DNA of 36,990 bases from Phycisphaerae bacterium (GTDB lineage Bacteria > Planctomycetota > Phycisphaerae > Phycisphaerales > SM1A02). A model generated the notes under the pieces. It worked only from the letters and a program-made list of their open reading frames with translations, had not been told where the DNA came from and did not search any database. This document shows positions 1-8,703 of this stretch, piece after piece (the stretch's first letter is position 1; the number at the start of each line of letters is the position of its first letter). The stretch is taken from NCBI GenBank assembly GCA_016795035.1, contig JAEUIT010000091.1, positions 1 to 36,990 on the forward strand, read 5' to 3'. The position numbers and the translations under genes are program-made.

Positions 1-57
1 GACGCGGCACGTTGGCCCTCGGTGGCCCAAGTGGCGTCCCCGTCGGGCGTTGGCGAA

Positions 58-92
58 CGAAAACCGCCGGTGACGCTTGGGGTCACCGGCGG
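58..92 (-). terminator. Intrinsic terminator of tRNA-Gly
   Basis: An 11-base perfect stem (64-74 pairing with 82-92) with a 7-base loop lies just downstream of the tRNA-Gly gene on the minus strand. In that direction the stem is followed by TTTTCGT. A strong GC-rich stem plus a short T tract is the classic Rho-independent form. Confidence 0.85.
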
Positions 93-99
93 TCCGTAA

Positions 100-171
100 A
101 GCGGGTGAAGGGACTTGAACCCTCGACATCCACCTTGGCAAGGTGGCACTCTACCACTGAGTTACACCCGC
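100..171 (-). tRNA. tRNA-Gly (anticodon GCC)
   Basis: Read on the minus strand this is a 72-nt cloverleaf. The acceptor stem GCGGGTG pairs with CACCCGC. The D arm contains AGTGGTAGAG, the anticodon loop CTTGCCA places GCC at positions 34-36, and the T arm contains GGTTCAAGTCC. The discriminator base is U, as is usual for bacterial glycine tRNAs. CCA is not encoded. A terminator follows directly, so it appears to be transcribed alone or as the last gene of its unit. Confidence 0.96.
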
Positions 172-455
172 GAGTTCGCGACGGCGAGAGCGCCGACGCA
201 TCGCGTTTCCCCGCACCTTGGCCTCGCAAACGCGACGACCGAAGTGCGACGGGACGGGCAGTATACCCCGAGGCGCGAGGTCAGCAAGTCGGTGGAGAAA
301 CCTCCGACAGAACCTCGACCGCCCACGTCGCACACTCGCTACAGGCTACCGTGGCCGCCTCGGTGACCACGACCTCTCCCGATCGCCGCCCCTCGGCCAC
401 GAGCCCCGTCGCCACACGCGGCCCCGACTCCGCCGCGTCCGCGCCCCAACTGCAC

Positions 456-1400
456 ATGCCGATCTGGATGTGGGTCGTCCCCATCCTCTGGGGTGGCGCC
501 TTTCTGACCGGCGCATCCGCTCTTCAGCGGCTCTCGCCCGACACCGTCACCTTCCTTCGCTTCGCGATCACGGTGGCCGGCGCGTCGATCGTGCTGCACG
601 CGCCGATCCTCGCATTCCTCCGCGCCCGGCCGACTTCAAGGCAGTGGCTCGCGATCACGCTCCTCGCACTCTTCGGCGGCGTCGCCTATCACGTCGCCTT
701 CTACGCGGGGCTCAAGGAGACGCAGCCGCCCGTCGCGTCGGTCGTCATCGCGACCAACCCGATTCTGACGACCCTCGGCGCCGCGATCTTTCTCCGCGAT
801 CGCCGGCCCACGCCCTCGATCTTCGTCGGACTCGCGCTCGCGTTCGCCGGCGTCTTCCTCCTCGCGATGGACAAGCCGCTCCCCGACGCCGACTCGCTTG
901 GCTTCTTCAATCGGCTCGCGCGCGGTTGGGGTCGCGGCGAAACCCTCTGTCTCGTCGCGAGCTGCTGCTGGGCGGTCTTCGCAGTCCTGATGCAGCACTT
1001 TCGCGGCAGCGTCCTGAAGAGCCTTCCGGGGCCTGGCGTGACCGTCGCGGTCTATGCCGTCACCACGTTGCTGATGCTCCCGATCGTCGTCGCGACGGGC
1101 GGAATCCGCGCGATCCCGTCCATGCACGCGAGCGACTGGGGCTGCATGCTCTACCTCGGTCTCGTCGCGACGGTCATCGCCTACACGCTTTACAACGCGG
1201 CGATCGACCGCGTCGGAAGCGCCCGCGTGTCGCAAGTGACCTACGCGGTGCCGGCGCTCACCACGTTGCTGACGCTCGCGTTCGACTCCGCGTTTCAGCC
1301 GTCGTGGGTGACGTGGATCGGCCTCGCCGTCGTGACGGCCGGGCTCGTCGTGTCGGACGGCCGGCTCGTCGGCGCGATCCGCGAGCGGTTCGGCGACTGA
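456..1400 (+). CDS. EamA/DMT-superfamily permease
   Basis: Membrane transporter of the drug/metabolite (EamA, RhaT-like) family, 314 aa from the ATG at 456, the usual length of about 300 aa. About ten hydrophobic segments form two repeated halves. The first begins at PIWMWVVPILWGGAF and carries the family pattern of W-G followed by LxPxxVxFLRF. The second half starts around residue 165 (LCLVASCCWAVFAVL) and ends with LGLVATVIAYTLYNAAI and the VTYAVPALTTLL segment. The substrate cannot be told; members export metabolites or amino acids. The frame stays open upstream with GTG codons at 351 and 363, which would add a 31-35 aa soluble tail, but the ATG directly before the first membrane segment fits the family best. 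No Shine-Dalgarno sequence is seen. It converges on the next gene with 24 bases between the stops. Confidence 0.85.
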   Translation: MPIWMWVVPILWGGAFLTGASALQRLSPDTVTFLRFAITVAGASIVLHAPILAFLRARPTSRQWLAITLLALFGGVAYHVAFYAGLKETQPPVASVVIATNPILTTLGAAIFLRDRRPTPSIFVGLALAFAGVFLLAMDKPLPDADSLGFFNRLARGWGRGETLCLVASCCWAVFAVLMQHFRGSVLKSLPGPGVTVAVYAVTTLLMLPIVVATGGIRAIPSMHASDWGCMLYLGLVATVIAYTLYNAAIDRVGSARVSQVTYAVPALTTLLTLAFDSAFQPSWVTWIGLAVVTAGLVVSDGRLVGAIRERFGD

Positions 1401-1424
1401 CGCCGCGCGCCTGCAACGCGGAGA

Positions 1425-1721
1425 TCACTCCCACTCGCGGACGACGCACACGGCGACGAGCACGGCGCCGCCGAAGTCGGCCCAGCGCGCGTATTCCTTC
1501 AGGTCGATCGGGAAGAGCGGCTGGAAGAGGATCGCGAGCGCCGCGAAGATGCCGCACCAGATGGCGAGGTTTTGCTTGCCCGCGACGCCGGCGCCGATGA
1601 CGAGCGCGGCGAAGGCTCCCCACATCGCGCCCGCTTCGTAGGACCCGGGGATCCAGCCGAGAGGGCGTGCGACGAGAAGGATGGCGGCGATTGCGAGGAC
1701 GACCAACGACCAGCGCGGCAT
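1425..1721 (-). CDS. Small four-helix membrane protein (DUF6804-like)
   Basis: A 98-aa, almost entirely hydrophobic protein with about four membrane segments: LVVLAIAAILLVARPL, AMWGAFAALVIGAGV, LAIWCGIFAALAILFQP and FGGAVLVAVCVV. The loop FQPLFPIDLKEYARWAD between helices three and four resembles the conserved part of the DUF6804 family of small bacterial membrane proteins; the assignment is from memory and moderate. Function is unknown. The frame is open 16 codons further upstream, but the ATG at 1721 directly precedes the first membrane helix. It lies 117 bases downstream of the Tricorn gene on the same strand. Confidence 0.6.
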   Translation of the reverse strand: MPRWSLVVLAIAAILLVARPLGWIPGSYEAGAMWGAFAALVIGAGVAGKQNLAIWCGIFAALAILFQPLFPIDLKEYARWADFGGAVLVAVCVVREWE

Positions 1722-1838
1722 GGCGCGGGGAACGATACCGAAAGCGGCGGCCGCGCGAGGCACGCGCACAAACGAACCGCGGCCACCGGCGTGAGCCGAT
1801 GGCCGCGGTCGATGCGAGTCGGAAACGCGGAGACGCGC

Positions 1839-4800
1839 TTACCTGTCCTTGGGATCGATGCCGAATCCGGCGCGATTCGGATAGGCCGGCCGGGCCGGCT
1901 TCACGAACGGCTGGTTCTTCACGGCGTCGAGCATGAGTTCGATCGCCTTGTCGAGCTGCGGGTCGCCGCCGTCCTTCATGAGCGCCGGATCGTCGATGAC
2001 TTCGAAGTCAGGATCGACGCCGTGGCCTTCGACGCCCCACGTGCCGTCGGTCTCGTAGAACGCGAACTGCGGAACGGTCACGCGCCCGCCGTCGATCAGT
2101 CCCGGATTGCCCGAGATGCCGACGAGTCCGCCCCACGTGCGGGTGCCGACGAGCGGTCCCAACTTATGGTGACGGAAGAGCCACGGGAACATGTCGCCGC
2201 CGGAGCCGGCGAGTCCGTTGATGAGCATCGCCTTCGGCCCCTGATGCGAGTCCGGCGGCCACACCCAGTCGTTCGAGTCGCGGAGCGCCCAGTAGTTCGT
2301 CACCGGACGATTCATCATCTCGATGAAGCGGTTGGGGATCTGGCCGCCGCCGTTCCAGCGATCGTCGATGATGAGCGCCGCCTTGTCGCGTTGGCCTTGG
2401 AATTGCCGCACGAGATCGGTCTGGCCGTCGACGCCGGTGTTCGGCACATAGATATAGCCGACCTTGCCGCCGGTCTTCTCGGCTACATAGGCGCGCTTCT
2501 TCTCGATCCAGTTTCGGTAGCGGAGATTGGACTCGCTTCCGATCAGGTTGATGACGACGTCCTTCGCGCTGTCGTCGAGGGTGGGCTTCTTGCTGACGGT
2601 GAGGGTCACGGTGCGGCCCGCGAGTCCGACGAACGGCGCCCACGGATCGCGGCGCGTGTCGATCGGGACGCCGTTCACCGCGAGGATGTAGTCGCCTTCG
2701 ACGACGCCCACGCCGAGGTCGTTGAGCGGTCCGGCCGCGTCAAGATCCCACGGTCCGCCGCGGTAGATCTTCGCGATGCGGTACGCCTTCGGGTCGCCCT
2801 CGTTGCCGCCCTCGTTCGAGAGCGCGAAGTCGACGCCGAGGAGACCGACGCTGCGGCTCGGCGAATCCTCGACGTCGCCGCCCTGGTAATAGGCGTGGCC
2901 GACGTTGAGTTCCGAGATCATCTCGGAGATGAGATAGGAAAGGTCCTCGCGCGAGTTGAGTTGGTCGACGAGCGGCGCATAGCGCTCATAGACGCCGTTC
3001 CAATCGACGCCGTGCATGTTCGGGTCGTAGAAGTAGTCGCGCTCGAGGCGCCACGCCTCGCGGAACATCTGCTTCCACTCGGCGCGCGGGTCGATCGATG
3101 CAAGCATCGGCGACGTGACCACGGGCTTCGGCGTCGCGCCGGGCGACACGTCGGCGATCGTGATGCCGCCGCGTCCGCCGAGGAGGAGCTTCTTGCCGTC
3201 GGCCGACACCTCAAACGCGCCGCCGTTCGTGATGCGCTTTTCCTCGCGCTTCTTGTCGCCGAGGTCGAGCATATAGATAGAGCCGCCGCGGCTATAGACG
3301 ACGTTGTTGCGGTCGTTGAAGCCGACCATTCCGTAGTCGCCATTCGGCACGGGGATCTGGAACCCGCGGAGCTCGAAGCCGTCGAAGTCGATCTTGACTT
3401 CCTTCGGTCCTTCCTTCGCGTCCTTCTTCTCCTCGTTGCCGCCGTCGGACTCGCGGGTCCCCTCGATCTTCGCCTTCATGCCGTTCGGGTCGGAGCCCTC
3501 GCCGGCGAGCGTGTCGCCGGTGACGGTGAGGCGCATCGTCGCCTCGCCGCCCTGCGGCATCTTGAGCGTGAGCTCGAGGACGTTCGTCTCGGGATTCCAG
3601 GTGCCGGTGATCGGGCCCGACAGCGTGGTCGAGGTCATCGACCCCGTGACCTTGTTGTCGGCGCTCACCTCGAGCGTGAGCGTGAACTCGATCTTGCCCA
3701 TCTCCGGGATCTCGGTCGAGCACTTCCACGTGCCCGCCGGTCCCTTCGCCTTGGCCTCGGCGTCCTTCTTCTCGCCGTCCTTCTTGTCGTCCTGGGCGGC
3801 TGCAACGCTGAGAATCGCGGCGGAGTTCGCCGCGTCCTCGGCGCCGCGACGGCGCCGACGCGGCCGATCGCCTTCGCCCGGCGCGGGCGGCGCGCCATCG
3901 GCCGGCTTCGCATCGCCGCCCGGGCCGCCGCCGCCACCGCCGCCACCGCCGTTGCCTTCGGGCTTCTTCTCGTCCTTCGAACCCTCTTCGTCGCTCGTCG
4001 GAAGCCACGCGCCCTTCATGTCGGCGCGAAGCGGCACGGCGACGAGGACGCCCGCTTCGTTATAGATCCACGTCGAGTCGAGCCCGGAGTACTGCGGATT
4101 GAACGAGCGCGCCGAGGTGAAGACGAGCCAATCGCCCTTCCGGTCGAAGGTCGGCCGCGAGTCGTCGAACATGCCGCTCGTGACTTGCTTCCGCTCGTTC
4201 GACGTCGTGTCGTAGATGAAGACGGCGCTCGTCCGGTTGTCGTCCTGGCCGCGGGCATAGGTGATCCAGCGGCTGTCGCTCGACCAGCTGATCGGGCCCA
4301 TGGTGATCTCCCATGGGTTCTTGTCGATCTTGGTGACCTTGCCGTTGTCGACTTCGACAAGATAGATCGTGCCGGTCTTGTCGCCGACGATCATCTTCTT
4401 CGAGTCGGGCGACCACGTGATGCCGGTGCGGAAGCACGTGCCGTCGGAGGTGATCTTGCGCGGCTCGCCCTTGCCGTCGGAGGGCATCAGGTAGAGCTCG
4501 TACTCGCCGGTGTTGTCCGCAAAATAGGCAATCCACTTTCCGTCCGGCGACCACGCCGGGTCGCGCTCGGCCACGCCGCTCGTGCGCGTGAGGTTGCGCG
4601 GCGTGCCGTTCTCGGCGGGCGCCGACCAGATGTCGCCGCGGGCTTCGACCGCGACGCGCTTGCCGCTCGGCGAGATCGACGAGCCGGAGATGAAGTTCGC
4701 CGCGTCGATCGTCTGCTCCATCAGCTTCGGTCGGTCGCCGGGAATCGTGATCGCGACTTCCTTCGTCGACTTGTCCGCGAGGTCGAGCCGCCAGAGCTTC

Positions 4801-5672
4801 GAGCCGTGCTGGAAGACGATCTCGCCGGCGCCCGGTCCCTCAGGTCCGATCGCCGGCCACTTCACGTCGAAATCCTTGAAGCGCGTGATCTGTTCCCGCG
4901 CGCCGGAGGTCGTGTCGTAGCACCAGATGTTGAGACGGCTGCCTTCGCCTTGGTCGCTCAGGTAGTAGATCTTGCTGCCCCGCCACATCGGGAGCGAGTC
5001 GATGCCTTCCCAGTCGGTGATGCGCTTCGACTCGCCGGTCTTCAGGTTGACGAGCCAGATGTCCGTCTGCATGCCGCCGCGGTAGCGCTTCCACGTGCGG
5101 TTGTCGATCGAGTGGGGGGTATACGCGAGCCACGTGCCGTCGGCGGAGATCGTGCCGTTCGCGCCGTAGGGCACGGGCAACTGCGTCGGCAGGCCGCCTT
5201 CGGGCGGAACCGCGAAGAGCGCGACGGCGCGGGCGAGGCCCGAAAGGTCGCCGGTCGAGAAGAGAAGCCGACCGTCCGACGCCCAATCGGTGAGGAGCTC
5301 CGTGCCCGGGTGGTGCGTCACGCGCTCGGGCAGGCCGCCGGCCGTCGGGATCGTGTAGATGTCACGGCCGTCGCCGTAGTTGCCGATGAACGCGACGCGC
5401 GAGCCGTCAGGCGAGAACCGTGCGAACACTTCGGCCCCCGGCGGACTCGCGAGCGGCCGCGCCATGCCGCCATCCTTCGGAACGATCCAAAGGTCGTTCG
5501 CGTAGGTGAAGACGATCGAGTCCTTCGAGATGTCGGGATAGCGGAAGAGGGAGCCCGGCGTCGTCGCCGACACGGCGGGCGAGTCGGCGGCGACGAGCGA
5601 GCTGGAGGCGAGCGCAAGAAGCGACACGGCGACAAGGCCGGCGCCCGGACGGAAAGCGGTTTTTGGGGTCAT
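1839..5672 (-). CDS. Secreted Tricorn-type protease with PDZ and S41 core
   Basis: Large serine peptidase of the Tricorn family, 1277 aa. A signal peptide (about residues 1-30, ending LVAADS) suggests export to the periplasm, unlike archaeal cytosolic Tricorn. WD40/TolB-like beta-propeller blades follow (repeated FSPDGSRVAF, WSPDGKWIAY, WSSDSRWITY). After a Gly/Pro/Arg-rich linker (about 570-640) comes an inserted beta-rich domain (about 640-740), more propeller, a core helical part, a PDZ domain (about 950-1040) and the S41-like catalytic domain. Expected catalytic residues are present: His about 926 in NVGHAYY, nucleophile Ser about 1157 in AGSGGDMFPW, and Glu about 1215 in GVEGHGVDPD. TWGGLVGI and RWNGGG are also conserved. 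The Ser normally preceding the His is Gly here. ATG at 5672 is chosen; an in-frame GTG lies four codons upstream. It probably degrades oligopeptides outside the cytoplasm. Confidence 0.9.
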   Translation of the reverse strand: MTPKTAFRPGAGLVAVSLLALASSSLVAADSPAVSATTPGSLFRYPDISKDSIVFTYANDLWIVPKDGGMARPLASPPGAEVFARFSPDGSRVAFIGNYGDGRDIYTIPTAGGLPERVTHHPGTELLTDWASDGRLLFSTGDLSGLARAVALFAVPPEGGLPTQLPVPYGANGTISADGTWLAYTPHSIDNRTWKRYRGGMQTDIWLVNLKTGESKRITDWEGIDSLPMWRGSKIYYLSDQGEGSRLNIWCYDTTSGAREQITRFKDFDVKWPAIGPEGPGAGEIVFQHGSKLWRLDLADKSTKEVAITIPGDRPKLMEQTIDAANFISGSSISPSGKRVAVEARGDIWSAPAENGTPRNLTRTSGVAERDPAWSPDGKWIAYFADNTGEYELYLMPSDGKGEPRKITSDGTCFRTGITWSPDSKKMIVGDKTGTIYLVEVDNGKVTKIDKNPWEITMGPISWSSDSRWITYARGQDDNRTSAVFIYDTTSNERKQVTSGMFDDSRPTFDRKGDWLVFTSARSFNPQYSGLDSTWIYNEAGVLVAVPLRADMKGAWLPTSDEEGSKDEKKPEGNGGGGGGGGGPGGDAKPADGAPPAPGEGDRPRRRRRGAEDAANSAAILSVAAAQDDKKDGEKKDAEAKAKGPAGTWKCSTEIPEMGKIEFTLTLEVSADNKVTGSMTSTTLSGPITGTWNPETNVLELTLKMPQGGEATMRLTVTGDTLAGEGSDPNGMKAKIEGTRESDGGNEEKKDAKEGPKEVKIDFDGFELRGFQIPVPNGDYGMVGFNDRNNVVYSRGGSIYMLDLGDKKREEKRITNGGAFEVSADGKKLLLGGRGGITIADVSPGATPKPVVTSPMLASIDPRAEWKQMFREAWRLERDYFYDPNMHGVDWNGVYERYAPLVDQLNSREDLSYLISEMISELNVGHAYYQGGDVEDSPSRSVGLLGVDFALSNEGGNEGDPKAYRIAKIYRGGPWDLDAAGPLNDLGVGVVEGDYILAVNGVPIDTRRDPWAPFVGLAGRTVTLTVSKKPTLDDSAKDVVINLIGSESNLRYRNWIEKKRAYVAEKTGGKVGYIYVPNTGVDGQTDLVRQFQGQRDKAALIIDDRWNGGGQIPNRFIEMMNRPVTNYWALRDSNDWVWPPDSHQGPKAMLINGLAGSGGDMFPWLFRHHKLGPLVGTRTWGGLVGISGNPGLIDGGRVTVPQFAFYETDGTWGVEGHGVDPDFEVIDDPALMKDGGDPQLDKAIELMLDAVKNQPFVKPARPAYPNRAGFGIDPKDR

Positions 5673-5833
5673 GAAATGGTCCACAGGGAACGTGAGGACC
5701 GAGTTGTACCGTGACTGCCCGATAGGGAGGCAGCGATCCGCGCGATAGGGCGGAGAGTCGCGCGGTCGGCGCGCGACACCGCAGCTCGCCGACCGAGACG
5801 TCCGAATCCGCAGGGGAACCGCGGCGCGACCTG

Positions 5834-6637
5834 TTAGCCGCGCTTGCCGACCAGCACGATGCGGCGATCGGAGACGACCGATCCGCCCGGCGGTTCGACG
5901 GTCACCGCGAAGAGCGAGGCGTCGCGGACCGGCACCGGCGGCCGGATCGGGACGACGGCTTCTCCGTTGTCGGCGACGTCGAACACGCCGCCGTCGACGG
6001 GGAATCGCTCGTCGCGGGTCTTGTCGAAGATCCAGAGCTGGTACTGCGTCTTCGTCGGGTCGTTGCGCTCGAGCCCGTGCACGAGGAGGCAGCCCTGTTG
6101 CGACGTCGGATCCCAGAGGATCTCCGCCGACGCCTGCGTGGCGAGCGGATCTTCGGTGTGGTCAAGCGCGATCGGCGCGACGCCCTGACGCTGCAACTCC
6201 ATCGCCACCTCCCGCGGCGAGCGGGTGCGCGGATCGGTCGAGCGCTGCCAGAGGATCGTGGCCCACACGCAGGCCGACGCGAGCGCGATCGCCGCAGCGG
6301 CGAAGCCGAGCCAACGGACGTTCGACGCACGCGGCGCCGCGGTGGGGCGGGCCGGGCCGATCGAGGCGAGGACAGGCGGAGCGGCCGACGCTTCGAGGGC
6401 GCACGCCGCGTCGAGCGCGGCCGCGCAGCGGGCCCGCACGGAGGCGGGCATCTCCTCACACGCGGGCGAGAGCGCGAGGTCGAGCGCCGCGGCGCAGAGG
6501 TCGAACGCGTCGTGGTTGCGAACGCGCGCGTCTTGGAGAAGCGCGAGCATTTCGGCCGAATCGTCGGCGGAAAGGCCTTCCAGTGCCCGGTCGCACTGCA
6601 GCTCGAGGATTCGCTCATGGTGTCGTGCGTTCGTCAT
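5834..6637 (-). CDS. RskA-like anti-sigma factor
   Basis: Membrane anti-sigma factor of 267 aa. An N-terminal cytoplasmic region (1-105) would bind the sigma factor. One membrane helix lies at about 109-130 (WLGFAAAAIALASACVWATILW). A C-terminal extracytoplasmic domain follows, matching the RskA type: GCLLVHGLERNDPTKTQYQLW, then IFDKTRDERFPVDGGVFDV, ending in FAVTVEPPGGSVVSDRRIVL. The ATG overlaps the TGA of the sigma gene by four bases (ATGA), so the two are translationally coupled, the normal arrangement for a sigma/anti-sigma pair. In characterised members, regulated proteolysis releases the sigma factor; the trigger here is unknown. Confidence 0.87.
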   Translation of the reverse strand: MTNARHHERILELQCDRALEGLSADDSAEMLALLQDARVRNHDAFDLCAAALDLALSPACEEMPASVRARCAAALDAACALEASAAPPVLASIGPARPTAAPRASNVRWLGFAAAAIALASACVWATILWQRSTDPRTRSPREVAMELQRQGVAPIALDHTEDPLATQASAEILWDPTSQQGCLLVHGLERNDPTKTQYQLWIFDKTRDERFPVDGGVFDVADNGEAVVPIRPPVPVRDASLFAVTVEPPGGSVVSDRRIVLVGKRG

Positions 6638-7275
6638 GACACCCGATCCTTGGTGCCGTCGGTGGCACCGTCACCCGACCGCTCGTCAGCTGCAACGCGG
6701 TCGTGCGCTTCGCCGAAGTCGAATCCCTGGTCGGCAAGAATCTGCCGAAGCTTGATGAGGCCGCGCCGGGCGTGCGTCTTCACGGTGCCGAGCGGGAGGC
6801 CGGTGGTCGATGCGATTTGCTCATGCGATTGGCCGTTGCGGATCGCGAGCGAGAGAACGCGCTTCTGCTCCGGCCGCAACTGCTCGAAGGCGTTGGCGGC
6901 CAGCGCGGCCTCTTCGGAGACGGGCGGCGTGTCGGTCGGTGCGGCCGAGACGGGCGTGGCTTCCGTGAGGGTCGCCTCGACCGGACGTCGGGCGCGTCGC
7001 CGCGTGCGGTCGATGAGACGACGCCGGGCGATCATCGCCACGAAGGTCGTCTCGCTGGCGATCGACGCGTCGAAACGCGGCGCGCTCTTCCACAGGTCGA
7101 CGAAAATCTCCTGCACCGCGTCCTCCGCTTCGGTCGCGTTCCGGCAGAGTCGCCGCGCGAGCGACCACACCAGCCCGCCGAAGCGGTCCAAGCACTCTTT
7201 CGCGGCGCCGGGTTCACCGGCCGCGACGCGCTCGAGAATTGGGCGTTGGAGTTCCAATGCGTGCACGGGAGGCAC
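6634..7275 (-). CDS. ECF-type RNA polymerase sigma factor (SigK-like)
   Basis: Sigma-70 family, extracytoplasmic-function group, 213 aa from the GTG at 7275. Region 2 is seen at ERFGGLVWSLARR-type sequence (here DRFGGLVWSLARRLC) with the core-binding AEDAVQEIFVDLW and the -10-binding helix ending FVAMIARRRLIDRTR. Region 4 follows as LRPEQKRVLSLAIRNG, SHEQIASTTGLPLGTVKTH and ARRGLIKLRQIL, a helix-turn-helix for the -35 element. The frame is open to an ATG at 7371, but that start would run the coding sequence through a 56-base inverted repeat (7302-7357), so a downstream GTG (7275 or 7266) is more likely. Its partner is the coupled anti-sigma gene downstream. The fasciclin gene upstream is a likely regulon member by analogy with SigK. 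Confidence 0.87.
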   Translation of the reverse strand: MPPVHALELQRPILERVAAGEPGAAKECLDRFGGLVWSLARRLCRNATEAEDAVQEIFVDLWKSAPRFDASIASETTFVAMIARRRLIDRTRRRARRPVEATLTEATPVSAAPTDTPPVSEEAALAANAFEQLRPEQKRVLSLAIRNGQSHEQIASTTGLPLGTVKTHARRGLIKLRQILADQGFDFGEAHDRVAADERSGDGATDGTKDRVS

Positions 7276-7301
7276 GGTCCCGGCCGAACGGCCAGCGAAA
7301 G

Positions 7302-7357
7302 TGCCAGTAGAGCGAGGCGCCGGTCCGCGCGGACCGGCACCTCGGATTCTACTGGCA
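7302..7357. repeat. 56-base inverted repeat between fasciclin and sigma genes
   Basis: Outer arms 7302-7311 (TGCCAGTAGA) and 7348-7357 are perfectly complementary. The centre 7319-7338 is a perfect 20-base palindrome. The parts between pair with small mismatches. It would form a long hairpin in RNA from either strand. It lies after the fasciclin stop and before the preferred sigma start, so it could act as terminator or processing site for the fasciclin message, or be a member of a dispersed REP-like family. Only one copy was found here. Confidence 0.75.
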
Positions 7358-7419
7358 GTTGACGAGAGCATGGATGCTCACGGTGTGCGATCGCTTTGGC
7401 GCGAGAAGCGCCGTCACGG

Positions 7420-8448
7420 TTAGTTGGAGTTCTTCGTTTCAGCCGCGCCCGCGGTGGTCGTTCCAACGGCCGGAATGATCACGGTGTCGATCGCGTGGAT
7501 GACGCCGTTCTTCGCCTCGACATCGGCCTTCACGACGGTCGCGCCGCCGATCGTGATCTTGCCGTCCTTGACGACGACCTTGAGCGGCGAGCCGCCGATC
7601 GTCGGGACTTCCTTCATCTTGGCGACCGAGTCGCTGTACGCGGCGGTGCCGGGAACGACGTGCGCGCCGAGGATCTTCGCGAGTTTCGCCTTATTCTGCG
7701 GCTTGAGAAGATCGGCGAGCGTGCCTTCCGGAAGCTTGCGGAACGCGTCGTCGGTCGGGGCAAGGACGGTGAACGGGCCCGGACCCTTGAAGAGGTCGGT
7801 CATGCCCGCGGCGCCGATCGCCGAGATCAGGATGTTGAACGTGCCGGCGCCCTGCGCGACCTGCACGATGTCGCCTTCCATCGGCACGATCACGGTGTCG
7901 ATGACGTGGATGACGCCGTTCGAGCAGACGATGTCGGTCTTCGTGACCGTCGCCTGGTCGACCATGACCTTGCCGTCTTTCGCGACGACGATGTCGAAGC
8001 GCTGGCCCTGCAACGTGGTGGCGAAGGGCATCTTCACGACGTCCGCGGCCATGGCCTTCGCGGGCACGACGTGGTACTTGAGAATCGCCGCGAGACGATC
8101 CTTGTTCTCCGGCTTCGCGAGCTCGGCGAGGAGTTCCGGCGGAAGCTTCGCAAACGCCTCATCGGTCGGGGCCATGACCGTGAAGGGGCCCGGTCCCTTG
8201 AGGGCATCGACGAGGCCGGCGGCGGCGAGGAGCGAGGCGAGCGTCTTGAAGTTGCCCGCGGCGACCGCGGTCTCGACGATCGTCATCGAGCTGGTGGCCG
8301 GCGTGGCGGTCGGGGCCTGCGTCGTCCGGGTGGTGTTCTTCGCCTTCTCGCGCGAGGGCGGGGCGGCCGGGGTGGGGGTGGTCGACTGGGCGAGCGCGGA
8401 ACCCGCGACGAGCGCGGTGACGGCGAAAACGGAGAGCGTGCGAAGCAT
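7420..8448 (-). CDS. Secreted protein with two fasciclin (FAS1) domains
   Basis: A 342-aa exported protein. The signal peptide covers residues 1-21 (MLRTLSVFAVTALVAGSALAQ), without a lipobox cysteine. A short Thr/Pro/Ala-rich spacer follows, then two FAS1 domains of about 130 aa. Each has the hallmark pair GPGPFTV(M/L)APTD(E/D)AFxKLP and a closing NGVIHVIDTVIVP or NGVIHAIDTVIIP. FAS1 domains mediate cell-surface or matrix adhesion. The ATG at 8448 is chosen because the signal peptide begins there, although the frame is open to 8643. The next genes in the same direction are an ECF sigma factor and its RskA-like anti-sigma factor. In Mycobacterium tuberculosis the SigK/RskA pair controls the fasciclin-domain proteins MPT70 and MPT83, so a comparable regulon is plausible here. 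Confidence 0.9.
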   Translation of the reverse strand: MLRTLSVFAVTALVAGSALAQSTTPTPAAPPSREKAKNTTRTTQAPTATPATSSMTIVETAVAAGNFKTLASLLAAAGLVDALKGPGPFTVMAPTDEAFAKLPPELLAELAKPENKDRLAAILKYHVVPAKAMAADVVKMPFATTLQGQRFDIVVAKDGKVMVDQATVTKTDIVCSNGVIHVIDTVIVPMEGDIVQVAQGAGTFNILISAIGAAGMTDLFKGPGPFTVLAPTDDAFRKLPEGTLADLLKPQNKAKLAKILGAHVVPGTAAYSDSVAKMKEVPTIGGSPLKVVVKDGKITIGGATVVKADVEAKNGVIHAIDTVIIPAVGTTTAGAAETKNSN

Positions 8449-8703
8449 GGGGTCGAGATCCTTGGGGGCTATCGAATGCGGGTGGCGGCAACGGCCGCCG
8501 TGGCCCGTCGACGATGCCCGCGACGACGGGATGAGACTCGACGAAGCACTCGTCGAGGAGGGCGGCTGACACCACCTCTCTGGGGGCCATTTCGTCCTCG
8601 TCGCCGGTTTCGGATTCGCGGCGCGCGAAAGATCGCCGCGCACGACCGGGCGATCGCGCTATTCGTGGGCGTCAGCCCCGAGTCCTCGGGCCGAAACGCA
8701 GGC

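Noticed and set aside
1572..5714. A 1380-codon open frame opposite the Tricorn gene
   Set aside because: Composition is Arg/Asp/Val/Ala-rich with no recognisable domain; it is the antisense shadow of a high-GC gene with clear catalytic motifs.
7276..7371. N-terminal extension of the sigma factor to ATG 7371
   Set aside because: It would translate a 56-base inverted repeat into Pro/Arg/Gly-rich sequence not expected in ECF sigma factors.
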